From: Auanema rhodensis
Lineage: Eukaryota; Nematoda; Chromadorea; Rhabditida; Rhabditidae
DNA length: 64,000 nucleotides
Direction of reading: 5' to 3'
Assembly: GCA_964057225.1 (NCBI GenBank)
Contig: OZ059899.1
Location: 14,330,501-14,394,500, forward strand
Shown: positions 61,351 through 64,000 of the stretch, piece by piece
How positions within the stretch are numbered: position 1 is the first letter of the stretch
How the letters are laid out: each line of letters opens with the position of its first letter
Notes under the pieces: model-generated
Databases searched by the model: none
What the model was told of the DNA's origin: nothing
What the model saw: the letters and a program-made list of their open reading frames with translations, nothing else
Made by a program: the position numbers and the translations under genes

Positions 61351-64000
61351 TTAATAATCAATTCCCAAAATTGTAGTTTCAGTCTCCCATTCCAGATCGA
61401 CATAGGTGAAATTCCAAACAGTTGGTTGACCATAGTGAGGAGCAACAACATTTGTATTATCCCAGCTGCAACAAAACAATATTAAATCTGTAGAAGCATG
61501 AAGAGCATACCTAAAGACTGGAAGTGGATCATATGGTGGTCCTCCCCAAGCTCTGAAGCGAAGCTTCTTGAACATTTCAAAGTTGGTTCCCTGCAAAGAA
61601 ATACAATTGAACGTTATATAACATTGTGGTTTGTTATAAGCATCTAACAAGAAGTACAAACCTTGTAGTCAAGTCCTCCGTGATTACGGAATCCCATGCT
61701 TTCAACTTCATAAGTTCCATTTACTGGATTAAGATCTCCACGAGCAGAGATACCAGCCTATTAAAGTTAACATATACATGAAATTAATGAAAAAAGTTGG
61801 ATAAAGCTGAAGAAAATTGATTAAAATCGTTTGAAATGTAGTTGTAAGAGGAATTTTCTATTGGCGTAAAAAGTTCAAAAAAAAAACCTCAGCAGTGTAT
61901 GGTGGATTGCATTTGCACTTAGCGAGCTCATCATGTGTATAATCATTATATCTAAATAAGAAGAAAATAGTATTGTATCAGAATATATTCTACTCTGACT
62001 GTTCCAGTCTTAAGCTTACCTCATAAGCTTGGTGAGAGTATCAATATCTACAACCTTGTTGTGATCTCTGTGGAAGATGCGAGCACGTGGAGAAGCTCCC
62101 CACTTGTACCAATCAAATTCGGCTTCCTTAAATAAAAATTATTAATAATAGTTATGATAATTAGATAGCTTTTACCTTAGTACTGAATCCAGAAATAATG
62201 CTAACATCGGTAAGATATGGAATATTGTATGATGGGAAGTAGGAGAAACGCTCAAGGAACCAGGTCATATCACGAGTTGAAGTATATCCACTGAAACAAT
62301 TTTAACTATAACATATAGTTAACACTATTTTTTTGACTTACGGAGTTTGTTCGAGAATCCAGATGAAGTCCTTCTTAGGGATAGGCTGACCAGGCTTGAA
62401 GCTCTTGTAATCAACAACAGTCCATTGATTGTTATATGTTCCAGAATTGTATTTTTCAAACATATTTACCCAATCTTTAGGTGTTCTAAGCAAAATTCAG
62501 TCATATTAATACTAACTATGCTAATTCTAAGGCTTACTTAGTTAAAGCATTACAAAGGAAGGAACGAATCCAGCAATGCACTTGTCCTTCTGGCTTAATG
62601 TACAGATCGGAGTACAAGGTAGTGTTGAAGATAGCAATAGTAGTTTCGATTGATGCCTATAGAGAAGAGCGTTGAAGAAGCACATAAACAGTATAAGCAT
62701 GTATGCTTATAACTAATTAGATGAAACATACCATTCCAGCACTTGTAAGTGTATAATCATCAGCAGAAGAAAGAGCAGCAGGATATCCAGAGAATGAAAC
62801 AATACGTCCAGGTACTTCCTTCTCATCTAAAATTTATTATTATTATTAATATATTTTTAATTATAAATATATTATATATATAATAATTAAAATTAATTAT
62901 AACTAACCATAAGCGAATTTGTAAAGCTTAAGAATACGGTTCATGGTGGCATAGCTGGACATAGCAACGTGAGAGAAGAAAAGATCCTGCAATGATGATC
63001 ATGTTACATCAACTTCAGTTTTCAATTTCTTTGGATATTATTATTGTACTTGTTGTTATTTTATGAATAAAATAAACAAACATGTACATGAATAAATTCA
63101 AAACATTTCTGACCTTGTTTCCGGGAGCAAGCTTAACTAAACCAGAGCAGCGTCCAGCTTCAGGGTATTCTTGTGGATCAGGAGTCTTGTTCAAATACTT
63201 ATTCAAATCGAACATTTCACCAGAAAGTTGAATCATGCTGAATATACGAAGAGAAGTTAATACGAATTCCTTGATTATCATACTAGATTGGATGAAGATC
63301 GAAGCCAATCTCTGGAGTCAAGTTACGCTTCATGTATCCATCATAGATACCAGTCATTTGAGCAAAAGTCAAGTTAACCTATAATTATACCAAATTAGCA
63401 TATTTCATGTAAACATCACGTAACGTGAACTTTTTATTTTTTAACAAAACAAAGACACAAATCGGTTGTTTTCTCATATTATTTTTCTATTATTATTATT
63501 ATTTTGGTTATATTATAACCCGAAAAACTTACATGTCTCCAGTAGACATCAGTTGGTGACTTAGCAACAACCTGAGATCTAAGCCAATCCAAGTTTTTGG
63601 ATAAATATTTGTATAAACGTTTGCAGAATGTTCTAAATAAAAATAATTATTAGTATTATTATTATCAGTCAATTATTATAAAAAAATTATTTCGTTTCTA
63701 TTTATTTCAGTGATAAGTCAGATAACTTACGTGTGATCTTTGCACAGCTCTTCAATTGTATTACGATAGTGATAATAGATTTGAAGACGAGTTAATTCTC
63801 CTGAAAGTTGGAAAAATGAAACTTAAAGTTTATGAAAACTGAAAGCAAGGATTTTCATCGTGTAAACACGTACCTTCGGCTACTCCAGCAGCATAAGCTT
63901 GAACATCGTATGGGAATCCCTTGAAAGTTTCGATTTCAAGAATACCCCATCTGCAAAAAAAAAGATTTTGATCATTAAGAGAAACAAAAGAATTACGAGG
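61351..64000 (-). CDS. phospholipase B-like protein (PLBD family), N-terminus beyond the window
   Basis: Lysosomal or secreted N-terminal-nucleophile hydrolase family; worm members are predicted to remove acyl chains from phospholipids (family knowledge). Fifteen exons, from 63874-63950 down to 61351-61465, give about 490 codons ending TAA at 61351-61353. The presumed nucleophile Cys is at 63147-63149 in GRCSGLVKLAPGNKD, followed by LFFSHVAMSSYATMNRILKL. Other family blocks are KYNSGTYNNQWTVVDYK, WILEQTPGY, SPRARIFHRD and LTKLMRYNDY. The C-terminal SWDNTNVVAPHYGQ block is complete. In this family the precursor is cut before the Cys. The 5' part, with the expected signal peptide, lies past position 64000. 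Confidence 0.92.

Overview
The window is nuclear DNA of a nematode. It is AT-rich, with spliced genes, many introns of about 40-100 bp ending in TTTCAG, TTTTAG or TTGTAG, and 3' splice acceptors lying just upstream of several first ATGs, as expected where spliced-leader trans-splicing occurs. The eEF1A gene uses a GGA/CCA/CGT-rich codon set like that of rhabditid worms. Species cannot be fixed from the sequence. As far as I recall, the C. elegans relatives of every recognisable gene here map to chromosome III, so this is probably a piece of the same ancestral linkage group.

Six genes are recognised with confidence. A VGLUT/SLC17-family transporter lies at 17.2-20.7 kb (minus). PAN2, the catalytic subunit of the PAN2-PAN3 deadenylase, lies at 30.0-34.5 kb (minus) and is head-to-head with a complete eEF1A gene (35.0-36.6 kb, plus). 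A CCDC186/CCCP-1 coiled-coil Golgi/dense-core-vesicle protein lies at 41.4-44.5 kb (plus). A TRPC cation channel lies at 45.2-51.2 kb (minus). A phospholipase B-like lysosomal hydrolase runs off the right edge (61.35-64.0 kb, minus). A seventh gene at 36.7-37.3 kb (minus), tail-to-tail with eEF1A, encodes an unrecognised 162-residue protein with one C-terminal membrane helix. The neighbours do not form a pathway; two of them (TRPC, CCCP-1) and possibly the VGLUT relative point to neuronal or secretory roles.

The remaining roughly 60% is gene-poor: 1-17.2 kb, 20.7-30.0 kb, 37.3-41.1 kb and 51.2-61.35 kb. These stretches are rich in GA/CT, TA and GAT/GTC simple repeats, with the purine strand mostly on plus. 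They also contain a perfect 42-bp palindrome, a four-run G-quadruplex motif, a 21-bp-stem hairpin and several exon-like open segments. None of the latter could be assigned to a family. Purine-biased DNA generates many chance reading frames, so most open frames in these zones are treated as noise and only the few with plausible splice sites are listed, at low confidence. No clearly new biological system was found.
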